A stretch of 64,000 bases of DNA from Xiphophorus maculatus (taxonomy: Eukaryota > Chordata > Actinopteri > Cyprinodontiformes > Poeciliidae). The stretch covers positions 16,154,015 to 16,218,014 of the forward strand of contig NC_036461.1 of assembly GCF_002775205.1 (NCBI RefSeq), read 5' to 3'. A program made the translations under genes and the position numbers. The notes beneath the pieces were generated by a model. The model did not search any database, was not told the DNA's origin, and saw only the letters and a program-made list of their open reading frames with translations. Shown piece after piece: positions 1-15,600 of the stretch (the first letter of the stretch is position 1; each line of letters begins with the position of its first letter).

Positions 1-514
1 ATGTCACATAAATCACTGAGCATTTGCTGAAGGGTTAAGTTAGGTATGAGTAAACAAAATATCTGCTTTTTTTAGTTATCATTGACTGTCCTGTCCAGTT
101 GAAGATGTTACACTGCCTAAATACTGTAATACTGTTTTTAGAGAAACATATTTTTTGTGTTGATAAATAATTGACCAGTTTTTATTCTGATCATTTTAAT
201 AACTGCAAATAAAAGTTCAAGTTTATGACCACTTGCACACATTATTTCAACCCTGTATTGTCATACTGTGCTTAGATGCAGAATGCCTCGCAAAAGTAGT
301 ACAAGACATTTAACTTTTTACAATTTTAGTACATTAAAACATATTTAAAGATATGGTAATGGGTATTTTGTGATAAACACAAAGTAGACATAATTGTCAC
401 ATGGAAGTAAAATGGTGCACGGGTTTCATTTTTATTTTTTTCTAATAAGTATGTGCAAAATGTTGCATGCATTTGCATGAGAAACATGTCTTCTTCTTTC
501 TTGCTCTTGAACAG
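1..514 (+). other. aqr intron (3' end of intron before first visible exon)
   Basis: AT-rich intronic sequence that must belong to aqr, because exon A at 515 continues a split codon. I see no exon or repeat in it. Confidence 0.8.
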
Positions 515-684
515 GACCTGATCCCAAACCCAAGCTACGTGGGGACACCAGAACTTTTCGTGTTTGGCTCGATCCGAACCAGTATCAGCAGGACATGACC
601 AGCAGCATTCAGAATGGAACTGAAGATCCATATGAGACCTTCAACATCATCATGAGACGCAAACCCAAAGAGAACAATTTCAAG
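515..684 (+). CDS. aqr: aqr coding exon A (fragment residues 1-57)
   Basis: Acceptor AG at 513-514 and donor GT at 685-686. The first Gly codon is split with the missing upstream exon. It encodes the conserved stretch [19 protein letters not shown], in the region between the N-terminal ARM repeats and the helicase core. Confidence 0.95.
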
Positions 685-3600
685 GTAAAGACTAAAAGCT
701 GAAGATAATTTTGCTTTTGAATTTTGGCATTAGTCTCTGACTCACTTTGTAATAGAAGTCATGCAAAGAGCCATTTTCTTTCTGTAAAAAGCCATTATGA
801 TTAAGTAATTAAAAAAACCATGTAGCTATACACACAAGAACATGACAATATACTTTTTTTCCAAGCTGTAATTAAATTAATAATTTAAATCCTACCTGGG
901 TACTGTGATTTGGTCCATTAAGCAAAATTTTCACATATGAAGCATACACTGAGCTTGAAACAATCCTATTTATACACAATCTTTTTTTCTTGCTGTTGAA
1001 TGCAAATAGTAAACAATTCCTATGATTTCTATGTCATTTTAATAGTATCCAGTTTAATTTAATTTAGTTTTTTTTTAGGTATTTAGGTATCTATTCAGTT
1101 CTCAGTTTGTCAAATAATTTATAAGAAATCTCTGCCATAACTGTATTTATATCATATCACTGCAAGCTTTTCTATATATACTTTAAAAATTGTCCAAAAA
1201 GAATTAAGAAATTGGGAAATTTAGAACAAAATGGGAACAAATATTTTTACTGTTAGTACTTGATGGTCACATTTTTAGGAAATTTGTAGCTTGTCAAAAC
1301 ATAATTTGCTGCCATAAAATTACCTCATGTTAACTTAGTCTTTGTCAGATATTATTATTCTGCTAAATCACCTCTAGAGAGATGACGGTTCTTTTTTTCT
1401 GATTTGCCCCTTCAATATGTTTTAATTTGTGTTTCAGGCGGTGCTGGAGACAATCAGGCACCTGATGAACACAGAATGTGTTGTGCCTGACTGGCTTCAT
1501 GACATTATCCTTGGCTACGGTGACCCAGGCAGTGCCCACTATTCCAAGATGCCCAATCAGATCTCCACATTGGACTTCAACGACACCTTCCTGTCTCTGG
1601 ACCACTTACGGTCATGTTTTCCTGGCTACACCATAAAGGTTGTGGAGGAGAATCCTGAACTCCAAGTTCCTCCTTTCAGGTAGAAATAAAAAAAAACATT
1701 TTAAAATGGTTTAATGCAGGTTTATATAACTATTACCATTATTTACCTTCTGAATAAATCTGATTTAATTTATGGAATTCAGCATTATATATAATTCATT
1801 TACAATTCATGATAATAACCTCTGCCATTGCTTCCCAGAATCAAGTTTCCCATCTCTACCACAAAAGACAAAGGAAAGAAGAGAAAGGCTGATGAAGAAG
1901 AGAAGGACAGCGAGGAAGATAAAACCCTAAATGTGGAACCATATGTCGCCCCCAACCGTGGGCCATATCCTTACAACCAGCCCAAAAGGTCAGAGAGCAC
2001 CTCTCTCCTACTAAAACATCAGTTATTAAAATGATTGATCACGTCCTTTAAGTTTTAACCAATTGAAATGTCTTTAAATATTGCTGTGTTGCTGTTTTGG
2101 TGGCATTTATGTGCTTAGTAGTTTTTTATCTTTAACGTTTAAGAGGAAAGTGAATAGCCATGTATAACACCAAACAGACTGAATTGAGGGATTTTTAGTA
2201 TTGATTTTTCTGTTGGTTTTGTTCATTGGCAATCTTAATGTTTGATTGATGCATTACTTGATAAAGGAGAGGGAACCATCTTAGACAGGATTTGTTTTAC
2301 AGTTGGAGAACGCTGGCATTTAGCCCTCCTGTTTTTCTCTGACTGTTTTTGCACAAAGTAGTCAGTGCCACTACTTTTGGCAAAAATCAGTGCCACTATT
2401 GCTTGCATTAGGCAAGACCTGAACCTCACAGGGGTAGTCCAAACTCCTGCAGGATGGCACAACATTTTTTTTTCTATTCCCAGGAGCTTTGCTTCATCTC
2501 CCAATCTCAGCATGTGAGATTTCAGGAGAAGACTGTAGAACAGATACCAATCAGCAGGACTGGTATCTGTTCCGTTAGTGGAAAGATGAACTGTGTGAGG
2601 ACTACTAGAATATGATCTCCAACAGACCTTTAACTTCTCTGGCCAACAACCAGAAACAGGTTTCATCAAGGAGGCCTGGGAGCTTGATGTCTTTTTGCAT
2701 GGCTTCTTGTAGCCCAATTGGGATTTATAATATCAGAAATTGCTGGTTCACTGGTGATGCACTGTGCTTTTACAGATGAAAATAAGTTAACTTTGAGCTC
2801 ATGCAACAGTCAAAAACAATCTGAAACAATTGAACATGACTGGTTTGATGGTAGGTCAGTCATGGTCTGCGGAGACATATTCATGGATCAGTAATAGAGA
2901 AGAAATCCATGGATCCAATGTCTGACCCTATGATGGTAGAATTAGGTCCAGGGTTCCTCTTGGTTCCAGAACTATATCCAGCCTCACGTGGTAACAATGG
3001 AGGGAGTTTCTGGAGGATATCATTGACCAGACCCCGTGTTGGCCTGACCTAAATCCCCTGGAACACCTCTAGTCCATCTGATTGCCAGGTTGCTCCCCAG
3101 ATTTTCCAGGAACTCATTAATGCCCTGATCCAGATCTGGAAGACCATTATCCATGACACCAGCTGTAGTCTCATTTGGAGCACACCCTGTTTTGATGGAC
3201 GTTTTCAAGCACATTGGGCTCAATGCTGAGTATCATTCTAAATTTCTGCAAAGAAAATTTGGCAAAATAAACTAGCTTACTTCATCTTTTCCTCACAAGG
3301 ATTTCTGAGTTGTCTTTGAGTTCTGTAGGTTAAGTTTAATTTGTGGTTACCATACGTTCCTAACACACACGCCAGTCTATATCAGTATAAATATTACATG
3401 TGATGTGACATGTAGACATCTTCAAATGAATATAAATATGTTAAAATTATTATGGACCATTTTTTTGTAACATTTCTACAAAATGACTACTGCACCCATA
3501 AGACACTTGTTATTGTGAGCTATGTCATGCAGACTTCTCTCTGCAGCATAGTGTTTTGTGGTAATAATTAAATTGATCTTCAAAAGTGACAGATGAAGCA

Positions 3601-6600
3601 TAAAACATGCAAACATGTCATCAGGATTATTAACATCAGAATTGTAAAATCCTTACAGGAATACGATTCAGTTCACACCTACTCAGATTGAAGCCATTCG
3701 AGCCGGGATGCAGCCAGGACTAACAATGGTAAGGATTTTTTTTGTTTGCTGAGATTTCTTGTCTATGATGCATAAGATAAAATTTAGCACAAATATGAAG
3801 GTGTATAATGGTAATAAGGTTGTCTCTGAAAAAAAAACAAACCCATAAATAAATAAAAATACACATTTCTGCAGTGAGAAGTCTCAGGCAATTAAATGGT
3901 CAACATAAAACAGAATAACAATGAAACCATGGCTTCCTCAACTTATTCCCATATTCACCAGTGTTTAACTCCAGCCTGGTATTTAGATATGAAGAGTGGT
4001 GTACCATGTTCCTTTGTGGTGACTGAAAGCTCTCATCAGGGTCATAAGGCAGCTCTACATGCATGCTATTATCTTGATCTGTCCTCATCTAACCTTTCTT
4101 CTTGGTTTACACCATATTCATTAGCAGACAGAACAAGCACTCTCTACCACCTTGTTTAGCTGGCTTTCATGTAGGGAAACCAACCAGCTGATTATGTGCA
4201 GATTTATGTATGCATATGTAATTGTGCTTACTATTTTTAGCAGAGATTACTCACCTGAGAGACTCATGCTAAAACCAACCTGTTTTATGAATATGTATTT
4301 AGTATATTAGATATAACCACATCGCCCTCTTCTTGTTAGTTGAGTAAATAGAGCTTGGGGTTATTATCATGTTAACTTGAGATCAGTAGTGAAGTGGCAG
4401 TAATATTTACATATTAAGTATAACAGAAAGACTGGAAGTGTAATTTATTCCCCCCACTGGCTCTCTGTCCTTACCTGCATATGCATTCAAAATGACTTGT
4501 TTCCAGGATGCACTGTAATGCACTGCTTCCATTCGAGCTTCACTTCATTGAAGCACAAATCTTGTTGCTGTAAAATACTTAAAATCAAGCTGTCAAAATA
4601 AATTTTTGGATCTAACTCAGGATTCCTACACAATATGGACAGATCAGGGGAAATGGTGAATTTGATCTCAGTGTTTTCCAGGTGTCAATAAGTACGGAAG
4701 AATCTTTTACATTTCCCCAATTTATTCTGCATCCCATTGTCCATCCATCTGTTTAGTCGTCTAAATGTCTGGCCATCCATTTGTCCATTCATTATCTCCA
4801 AATGTCTATTTGTCCATCCGTCTAACCGTGCATCCATTTGTCTATTTGTTCGACAATCCCTTTCTCCATTTATCCAGTCATTCCTTTTAATAGTGTATCG
4901 ATCTGGTCATCCACCTATTTGTCCAAAGATTCAGGCCTGACATCTGTAGAAAGACGCTTTTTTTAGTCCTTGTTCATTTTGTGTGCATATCATAGAAAAG
5001 CACTGAAAACTCTGGAAATATGAGTACGATTATGGAAATGCATACTCTGCTTTTTCCCTAATGTACCTTTTCATGTCTTTTTGTCTGACTGTTATTAATT
5101 TCTTTCTACATAACTGCCTTATTCCTTTTTGCCTGCAGGTTGTGGGACCGCCAGGCACTGGAAAGACTGATGTGGCTGTTCAGATCATCTCAAACCTCTA
5201 TCACAATTTTCCTGAGCAAAGGACTCTCATAGTGACTCACTCTAATCAGGTCAGCACACTCAAACTCAAAGACATGGAAAAACGGTTTTGCAAACACTGC
5301 TGAAATAAGTGTCTAGAGAATTCACAGCTTAATAAGGCAACAGTCACATTTATACCATGAAGGAAAAACTTAAGCTCCTTTGTGCCACAGCCCTCCCCTT
5401 AAGTATTAAATCATAAAGTAATCTGCTCTTGTTTTACACCAGTGAATGCCTACCAGAAGGAACCTTATTCATCAGAAACATAGCTTGATAATAATCCCCC
5501 TCCTGTATTTATTCCCTGTAGAATCTAACTTTATACCAATGTTAATATATATCTAACTGGCTTAAAACAAACATCAAATACTTACAAAATTAACCTTCTT
5601 GCATGTTTTCTGCTACACCAGGCTTTGAACCAGCTCTTTGAAAAGATTATGGCTCTAGACATTGATGAGCGTCACCTTCTGCGTCTGGGCCACGGAGAGG
5701 AGGAACTGGAAACAGAGAAAGACTTTAGCAGGTGAGGACAACAAGAAACCAGTGGAAAAAACACACACACATACTGATGGCATATAGACATGAATGTGTA
5801 TAAACGTCATGTCTCTCGCAGTCCAGAAAACAGCTGCCCATGATCTTATTCATTTCTGTACAGTGACTGGACTTCCTAATAACCTCTTGTGCCACACCGT
5901 AGACCTTGTTTTACTTTATTAGGCTTTACTGCATACATAGGCCTTTTCACTAATCAAAAAATGTTGTTCCTCCACTCTGTCTTTGATCAATGGATTGCAT
6001 TCTTTCGCTGGAGAGCAATAAACATCATACGATGAAAGCTGCTTTGATAATCATTTTTAAAAAACAGCTCAAGTTATGTCAGTGTACAGAATTTGGAGCA
6101 GGACTCTAGGTTTAAGTTATAAATCCTTTTTTGTAGCTTCATAATTGTTTATCTAAAAATTATGCTTCATAATATTTCAGTGATTTTAGCACAATATTAA
6201 CAGATGGTTCATATTAATTGAGATTAAATGGATTAATAATTTGTTATTAAATAATCAGAAATTGTTCTCAGTACATTTTGTCTTTAAAAATCACTTAATA
6301 TATTGTAGTTTTTCACAAAAAAAAATTTATAAAGCACTGTATCAAACAACTTTATTATACCTTAGTCGGTGTAAGAAACAAGCTGCAATTTGTTTTGATT
6401 GTTATTTATTAATGGTTGGATATTGCTGACAGGGTATTTCATTTATATTTATTTGATAGGTAATTAAAGAGTGTGATGGTATAATGAAATAAATACATTC
6501 ATAAGTGACTGCATAAATAAATGCACCTAATTTTCTTTAAAAATCATTAAAATGGTTATTAGGTTCAGGCGAGGGAGCTTGTTTTAAATTAAACATGTTT

Positions 6601-9600
6601 TAATTCTAACATGCATAGTGCAGATCTTCTTACATAACTGATCGCCAGCATTATATATATATAGACACAAAAATGCAAAACAATACAATTATATATATAT
6701 ATATATGTCTTGATGCTATCATTATAATTGTATTGTTTTGCATTTTTGTGTCTTAATGACTCTTGTTTTTTTGTATGCAGTGTAACAATTATGAAGATCT
6801 TTTGTTTCTTTCTTTTTTGTCCAAAAGCTAAACTAGAGATGTGCATCAGGCTTAAGGCTGAAATGCACTTTCTCTTGTTAATACCTTACCATTGTCTCCA
6901 GTGCAAATAACACAATACACTAGTCCAAACTTCTTGCATTGCCAATAACTAACAATTGAAGTCTGGTTTAAAAATCCACAACTGCTTGCAGCTCTGTAAA
7001 CACTAATTTTGTGTGTGTGAATTGCCTTGAAGGTCAGTGAGTCATATCCTCGGTGAAATAGAGAATGATGTATTATGAAGTCTCATGACTGACTTGTAGA
7101 AGACTTGGCTCAAGATGCTCAAAGCATTTAGAGCTCACCATGACTGCTGCTATATTTAACACAGTCGGTGAACAAATAAGAACCTTTCTCTTTTTTTTCT
7201 TTTAGCAATTTTTTTTTGTATATAAATAGTCCCATATCACAGAATATTAGTTCCTATAGTGTTACTATTTAAAGCTTCCTTACTGGCTTTATTACCCAAA
7301 TAATTATGTTCTGTTAGAGTTCCTCTGAAGAATGGTGGGGAGATTTTTGTGTCTCCCATGGATGTGCCTGATATTTCTGCTTGTTGTATTCAGTGCTGTA
7401 TGTGAGCTGGGATCTTGACACAAAAGCAGTAACTAGCATTTTTAAATTATGCAAAACCATAAATGCTAAAGAAAGAGCTATAGTGAGCCACATCCAACAT
7501 GTTCCCCTTGCCTTGCTGCCTCTCAACATGCAGACTCCACACTTCTTCCACTCCGCTGACACCAGCTAGAGAGCCAGAGGGTTTTAATTAACACTTTCTA
7601 CAAGGTAAAATAAAAAATGGATGGCAAAGCTACACTTAGTGCCTGCCAAAGGGGAAACTACAAACTCTTGCAATCCATGGTAAATATTTTTGGTTTTATT
7701 GAGATTTAAACAAAGCAATATGTTTGGGGTTTTTTATGATCTAGAAAATAGGTCTGATTTGTCAGGTTTTTGTTCACTTTCCTTTCTTTTTACTTTATTC
7801 TTCCCAAACAGGCAGGGCTATATGATCCTCTTTCTGTCATTTGCTGACTGATGATCTTTGAAGATGGTCTAAAAATAGCACTCACCTCTAATATCACCCT
7901 AATGACCCTGCCTTTTTCCTCTGTGTGTGTCTGAGATGGCTCATTTATTTTCAGAACTATCTAGCTGCACAAAAAGATGCATGAATTAATAAAATAGAAA
8001 TTAATCCTGTAATATCTGAATATTATTAACATATAATTAACATATCTTATTCAGCATTTTAACAGGTCCACATAAAGAAGTCGGTAATAACAGAACCAAA
8101 TATTTGCTTAAGGTTGATTATTCTGTACATTTTGGATTAATTTTACATGTAAACATGACTTCAATTTCAAATTAACAAGGCTGTTGCTTTATTCTGTGAA
8201 AATGAAACAGTCTAATATAATACTGCAAATCAACAAATATTAATCATGTTGCATTTTTCTACAGATATGGCAGAGTGAACTATGTCCTTGCTAGAAGACT
8301 GGAGCTTCTCAGAGAGGTGGGAAGATTACAGGAGAGCTTGGACGTCCCAGGAGACGTGTCATACACCTGTGAGACTGCAGGGCACTTCTACCTCTATCAG
8401 GTAAAAATAACCCTAGGAATGAGTGCTTCTGACATCTCAAAGAGAAACATTAACTCATTTGGCACTAATTGTCCAAGTAGCTGAATAGTTTTGTTTTCCA
8501 AACAATATTTGTTTTTGACTACAAGTTTATCAATCTTTTTCAGAGGTCCAAATTGATTTTTTTTGTTCTTTTTCAGTTTCTTTCTTCTGTTCTTCTGCAA
8601 CCAGCTAAATATCTTTGAAATTTGTGTTGGATTATGTCATTGAGCTACAGAGCAACAAAGACTCCAGAGAGATTTTGATGAATTTATTTGAATGCAGCTT
8701 TGTCCTTTTTCTCAGAAATCTTATAACAGTTGACTCCTAACATAATAGAAGTTTTATTTCTCTCAACTGTATAGAGTTCTAAATATTGTAGAATTATTGA
8801 GGTGTACTCCCCATGCTATGCTATGCATACTCAGACTCCAAAATAACTGGAATTTTAAACTATAATTTATTTTCACTCATATTTTTTACAAGATAAGTTC
8901 TGGAATAGACATGCTTTACTTTGAACTGTGAGTGTAGTCTTTTGGGGGAACATGTAAACTTTATTTAATTTTATTCTAAAACCAAAACATTCAGTTTGCC
9001 TTACTTGTCCTATAATGTCACAGTAATATTGAGCCCTTGCTTTAGGAGAAAGTATTTTTTTTACTTTGATCATTTAATTTTTACCTATATTATATAAGCA
9101 CACGAGGCTAACACCATACTCTGACATTTATAAAAAAGCTAGAACTTGGATGTTCTCTGCAGAGAGAGTGTGAAATCAGAGAGATCATGAGGAAACATGT
9201 CAGTCCTGCTGTGATACTCAGAGCTGTGGCATTATGTTGTTGGATGACTGGAAAAGCAAACGTGAAATAACTATTTGCAGAGCACTGAGAGTACAGAACT
9301 TTTATGATTGCCTTCACACTCGTGTTAGGGTCTCAAGATTTGCCAGAATCCAGCTGTGTTCAAACAGTCAAGGAGGTCATGAGAATCTTAGTCAAGTCTG
9401 AGTATGCCTTGCTTTTAAATTTTGTATTTGATCCCTCAGCTCTTGTTTTATTTTTTTCTAATTTTTCTGGTGTTATTTTCACCAAGTCACAATGATTTCC
9501 ACTTGTTCTTAGGTATTTATACACTTGTCACAGTCCAGGTGTTTCTCTCTTGCTTTATTAATTGGTGCTAGATAGAAAATGGACTTACTGTGCTTACACT

Positions 9601-12600
9601 TTCTTTGCTTTTAAAGTAAAAATAAAATAAAAGTGGCATTTCAGTAGATTATAAAACTTTCTCAATCAGTTAAGCACTTGTTTATAGCCCATAACAATAT
9701 GGTGTGTATTTAGATGTTTCCATAGTCGTCACAATTATTTATACAGACAGATGCATCCAGTTAAATCACCAAGGTGCCTCTCTGAAGCAACTCTCTACAT
9801 TTTTTTAATTTATCGGGCTATTTATAGAACAACCTGCTGTTAGGTTGAAGCTGCTTTATTAGTTTCTCAGCAGGAAAGCCTTGCTAAAAGGAGACTATCT
9901 GTTCTCTTTTGTTCACTTTTGTGCTGTTTTATGCAATACCACAATGACTATAGAAAGCAAATCGTAGGCACTAATTTGCACAAAGCCCTGCAAGTGTCTG
10001 CACATTTGTGTACTGGTGAGCATCAAAAAGTAATCAAATCTGGAGGTCTTTCAAAAATGTTTCCAATTTCTCTCCTCTCTACAGGTGATATCACGCTGGG
10101 AGCAGTACATGAGCAAAGTCAAACCTAAACAGGGCAAGAAGGTGGAGGTGGAGACTGTTGCTGCACACTTTCCCTTCCACAAGTACTTTTCCAACGCCCC
10201 GCAGCCTGTATTCATGGGCCGATCGTACGAGGAGGACATGGACATTGCGGAGGGCTGCTATCGCCACATCAAGAAAATATTTACCCAGCTGGAGGTGAGA
10301 CGTTTTAAAAGAGTTTGCTGGTTTCATCACTGCTGAGCAAAACTCTGTGAGATATAGAGGTTATCTGAGAACAGTAATTCTATTTCTGGAGCATACATCA
10401 CAGCTTGTATTTACAGTGCCTTGCAAAAGTACCCATACCTTTTCACATTTTGTTGTAATACAACCACAAACTTCAGTGTAAATCTGTGGGATTTTGAGAG
10501 GTCAATGCAAAGCGTCACATATTTGTAAAGTGGTATAATAATTATATATAGTTTATAAATGTCTTTTACAAATAAAAATTGTAAAAGAGAAGCTTGCATA
10601 CGTGTTATGGTTCCTCTTCAAAAAATACAGTACAAATTTGTGCTATTTAGATCAAAGCATATTCATATGTCAGAATGGCCCAGTCAAAGTCCAGATCTCA
10701 TCAAAGGTGGTAGAGCCATGTAAAGACTTTTAGCAGTGACTGCTATGAAGTGTGGAATCACGGAGGCTGCCTGAATACAAATGCATGCCGCACTTATCAG
10801 ATTTTATTTGGAAAAGGCTTACAGAACTATCTATGATTTTTCCTGAAGCTTCATGATTGTATACTACTTTGTGTTGGTCTTTCATATCAAATTAAACTAA
10901 AGTATATTCAATGAATATGTAATATTTCATTACATGTGTTTGTAATGAAATATGTGTAAAAGTTCAGGATGTACGTATACTTTCACTTTCTCCTGCATAT
11001 ATGTGACCAACATCTTTCTTTCTTGTTCTTTTTGTTCAAACACAAACGCTTTGCCAGCTGCATTTGGTTCTTTTCCTAAGTTGTTAGCTGGGGGCCCAAA
11101 TGCTGCACATTTTCCCATGCATAACTTGCTGCTTTTCCTATCTATATATGCTGTCGATTATTGGTCACTAGTAAGACGAAGTCTCTGCAGGGCTTTTGTG
11201 CTATAGTTCTGCTCGTTCCTTCACTTATTCATGATTATGTAAGCAGATTGCTCAGCAATATTTTTGTAGATTGATGGCTATGTTTGGGAATCTGAAAAAA
11301 ATAACCATCAAAACCATATAATAAGGGCTCCATTAGTTGCTTTGCACTTGTCTTCATACTAATTCACACATTGCAACACCTACCAGAATAAGTGTTATCA
11401 TAAGTTCTCTCTCAGCTTATCATCTACTTCTGTAGAAATAACTGAAAACATTTCTGATTTATTGGAACACCTAGATGGTTTCCAAAAAGCAATAAAGAAA
11501 GTTATTTGCCGGAGGTAATATCCCGACATGTGTCGTGTGGTGACCTTGATTTATCTGGCTGGCCTCTGTTTCACTGCATCGCAGCACTTCTCCCTCCTCC
11601 CTCGGCCTCACCCATGCTGCAGTGAAATCTGCTCGCCCATTAAGAGAGGGTGCTGTACGTGGCGCAAGGTAGCAAAAGTAACATCCTGCTGCAGTTGCTG
11701 ATCTGTCTTCACTTCTGAATGGAAAAGCAGCTTTAAATAAGTTGTCATGAGAGTACTCTGTAATGTATTGTGATTTATTGTTCCTTAGGTGTTTATGTGT
11801 AGATATGTGACCTCCTTTATAGTTCTTCCAGCTTTTTTATTTCATTCTTTTTGCCCACTCATCAATTTCTGCAAATACTTATTATCTTAATTTTACTCCT
11901 CAGTCTGGAGGCATGATGGTTAAAAGTAGACCTCATCAATATTGCATGTTTTGATTGGTTTAATATTAATGCTAAAATAGTAACACATCAAATATTTATA
12001 CCACGGCGCTGTCCGAATGTCGCTCGCCCTCCCTTCCCTCTTCCCCTGTCTATACAGCTCCTGGGGCTGCATGAAAACACACAAATTCTTCCAGCACTCC
12101 TTTAACCCCTCAGCGTTCCTGTAATATCACAATATTGACATGTTAAAATAAACTGCTGTGGATTTTAGGTTGAACAACTTTCCTTTTGCATTCACATTAC
12201 AATAGAATCCGCCTGTAAAAGGATTCTGTAGGGCGCTTATATTGAGAGATTTATCACACTATGCATTAGATAAAAATGTATGCAGCAGCACCCCTATAAT
12301 CACTTTTTGCTGTAGATCTCTTAACAGTGAGCTTTGCATTTTTTTTATAACTTCAAAATAAAACCCAGTTCTCTTCCAGCCTCATTTGTCATTGTTTCTT
12401 TTTTTAGGCTTTGAATTTCTTGTCATTTTTATAATGTTTTTCTTTTTTTTTTTTATTAAGCAAATCAGATTTGATTTATGGAGCGCTTTTCACATGCATA
12501 CGTGTTACACAAAGTACTTTTAAGGGATTGGGCAACAATCGCAAAAGGCAAGGTTATACATATAACAAAAAATTAACATTTATTACACCCACTTTTTAAA

Positions 12601-15600
12601 ATACCACAATGAACAGTTCTTAAAGTCTGTATCACTACTTTCGTTCTCATCTGACAGGAGTTCAGGGCCTTTGAGCTGCTGAGGAGTGGACTGGACCGCT
12701 CCAAGTATCTCCTGGTGAAGGAAGCTAAAATCATCGCCATGACCTGCACACACGCTGCACTCAAACGTCATGACCTGGTGGAGCTAGGATTTAAGGTAAC
12801 GTTTCTAATTTGATAGCAACCAGGAGGAATGTATATATTTACCTCCAATTTGGGTTGTAAAACCAGCTTTTTGTGCTATTTATTAGTACGACAACATCCT
12901 GATGGAGGAGTCTGCACAGATTCTTGAGATTGAGACATTCATCCCTCTGCTGTTGCAGGTAACTTACTATTATCTGAAAAAAAAAATTAATAGAGTTTGA
13001 CAAAATGAGATAACTGAAATTCTGTTAAATGTTATATGTTCACACTGATTATACTTTTTCAAGTCGGATGTTGATACATGGAGTGTTAACACTTATTTTT
13101 CTGTGTACATTACCTATTCTTCTTAAAGTACATGTGTAAAAAGTGTATTTTTAAACTTGTGCAAATGCCTCCAACTTGTTATCTCCTGTTGTCTATAGAA
13201 CCCACAGGATGGCTACAGCAGGCTGAAGCGTTGGATCATGATCGGAGACCACCACCAGCTGCCCCCAGTAATCAAGAACATGGCATTCCAGAAGTACTCC
13301 AACATGGAGCAGTCTCTGTTCACCAGATTTGTACGGTTGGGGGTTCCTACCGTAGATTTGGATGCACAGGGCCGTGCGCGTGCAAGGTAGGTCATAGTTA
13401 AAGAAAGAGCAGGAGGTAATTTGGCTTGATCTAATTTGGAATTTGAATTCTATACATCTGTTTTCTCTCCTCAGCCTTTGTAATCTTTACAATTGGCGCT
13501 ATAAACACCTTGGAAACCTGCCTCACGTTCAGCAGCTTCCTGAGTTCCAGGTACCCAACCCTGGCTTGACCTTTGACTTCCAGCTGATTAATGTGGAGGA
13601 CTTTAATGGGGTGGGAGAATCTGAACCCAACCCTTACTTTTACCAGGTCAGTATGCAACACCCTTAAAACATCATCAACTGTTCTTAAACCATTTTAATG
13701 TGCACATTGCAAGCTGGATCAAAACAAATATCTTAATTATTGGGGTTTAAGATGAGGTAAACAAAGTGTTTGAGTATTTTTATCCTCAAACACTTACGAG
13801 TACGAGTCCACATTGATTTGTTTCTTCAGCTTGTAAAGTTTTAGTACAAGCACAACATCTCTATCCCTAACATCTGCGGAGCATTGGCAACATAATGTCA
13901 AATCAGCTAAAATGTCTTGTGCTCCTCCAGAACAGAATTTACTGTCTTTTACAAAGACAAACACACCTGCAGACTTAAAACTGATGTCGCATGAAATCAT
14001 CTCCATCACTCCCCTTTAAGTGTGTCCTCTAAATTGGTGGTTGGACAAGAGTTCATTAATTTTTATGTTCCAGTGGTTCTTCTATCAGTTTATATGCTAT
14101 ATTGATCACTGTGCCAAGTGTGCTGCCCACAGCTGTCCAGAACAGAGCAGTGGGTCTGTCCTTTACACCGGAGCCAGATTGCATTTCATCATGACATTGC
14201 TAAGACTCAGAGACAGAGCGTGGGCAGTGGGCTGGGTTCATAAGCTCTTCTTTCTTTTGCACCAACCTCTTCAATATGTCAAATGTCATTCCTACATATT
14301 ATTTCCAAATATATTATTGCAATAAGAGAAGATTTACAAATGTGCAGATGGCAACAGCAACGTTTTAAACGACGAGATGCAAAACTACTTACATACAGAT
14401 TCAAAATGGTTTTGATGAAAACAAAGACATATGGAACAGCTTCAGGGTCTTATTTCAGGAAAAAAAAACTGTTCTTAAAATAAAATAGAAAGAGTTTCTT
14501 TAATATTTTACTTGTCTGTCCAATTAGTTTAATCATATTGCTCCATGAGGAGTACAACTTCCTTTTGTCCTTAAATGCAGAGCATGTGCACTTCTCAAGC
14601 ACCAGGTCACATGCAACTCAACTCCATTTGCTGTTGCCATTTCCAGGTTCCTCGAGGGAATTACTAGGATCACTCTGAAGCACACACATGCACACACATT
14701 AACTTTGCTAGGAAACGGTGGGGAATATGGCTGACACAAGAGAAGCTGTTGTTTCCAGTCCCTGTTGAATACCTCCCACAGCTGAGCAAACACCACTACA
14801 ACCACTGTTGTGCGTTAACAGATCATCTATAAAGAAAGTGCAGCGCGTTACTTCTTCACCTCATTTGCTAAAGCACTTTCCATATTAGTTTTCAGTTTAT
14901 TGATACTTCAGCAAGATTCTTATTTGTTTGAAAAGTCCTCTCCAATCCACACTTCTCTCATAATTCAGTTTCACAGCCCATATCTGGTCCGGTTGGCTTA
15001 TTTAAAACACAACATGCTAAAAGAAAATAACTTGTTTAAATCATCCGTGGCTCTTCCACCACTGTGACATTCTTTCATAATCTCCTGTCTTTATGTTCTC
15101 TTTGGGGGCCGGTTTCAACTGCGTGAAGTTACATTCGGACTGCTTGTTTTGGTTTCTAAGCGCTCCACACTTAGAGCACAACCATTTTAGTACTTGGTCG
15201 TATTAAAATGTTTTTCATTTAACTATCTCAATTTGCAGCCAAAAGTCTGCAAATTATGTCCAGCTTTTTCTAACTAGGTCCGATATAACATTTAGTTGTC
15301 TTTATCCAACTTTTAAAATATAATAATTGAGAAGATTTCTGGCAGATTTTTTTGTTCTGAGTTGTAACCCCATACTGTGATTCAGGTATCATAGCTCTTT
15401 TGTGATATTGCAAGAACCAGAACAGCTGTAGCTGACTTTTTGTAGATTGCTTGAGGGAAATTAAGATAATTATTTTTCAAGCCAAGATGAATATTCAAGA
15501 TTTTCTGAGAGATTTGGCTTGAATCAAATATCTCACCTGCTATAATTGTTCTCAATTCTAAAGGATCCCAAATTGATAGCGTATATAATTGCAAAATTTA

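Noticed and set aside
2235..2717. 160-residue minus-strand open frame
   Set aside because: It is antisense to a degenerate Tc1 element and has no protein family features.
7869..9827. MEF2-like motifs CTAAAAATAG (7869) and CTATTTATAG (9818) in aqr introns
   Set aside because: They match the MEF2 consensus but are expected by chance in AT-rich DNA, and they lie 33-35 kb from actc1 with no supporting context.
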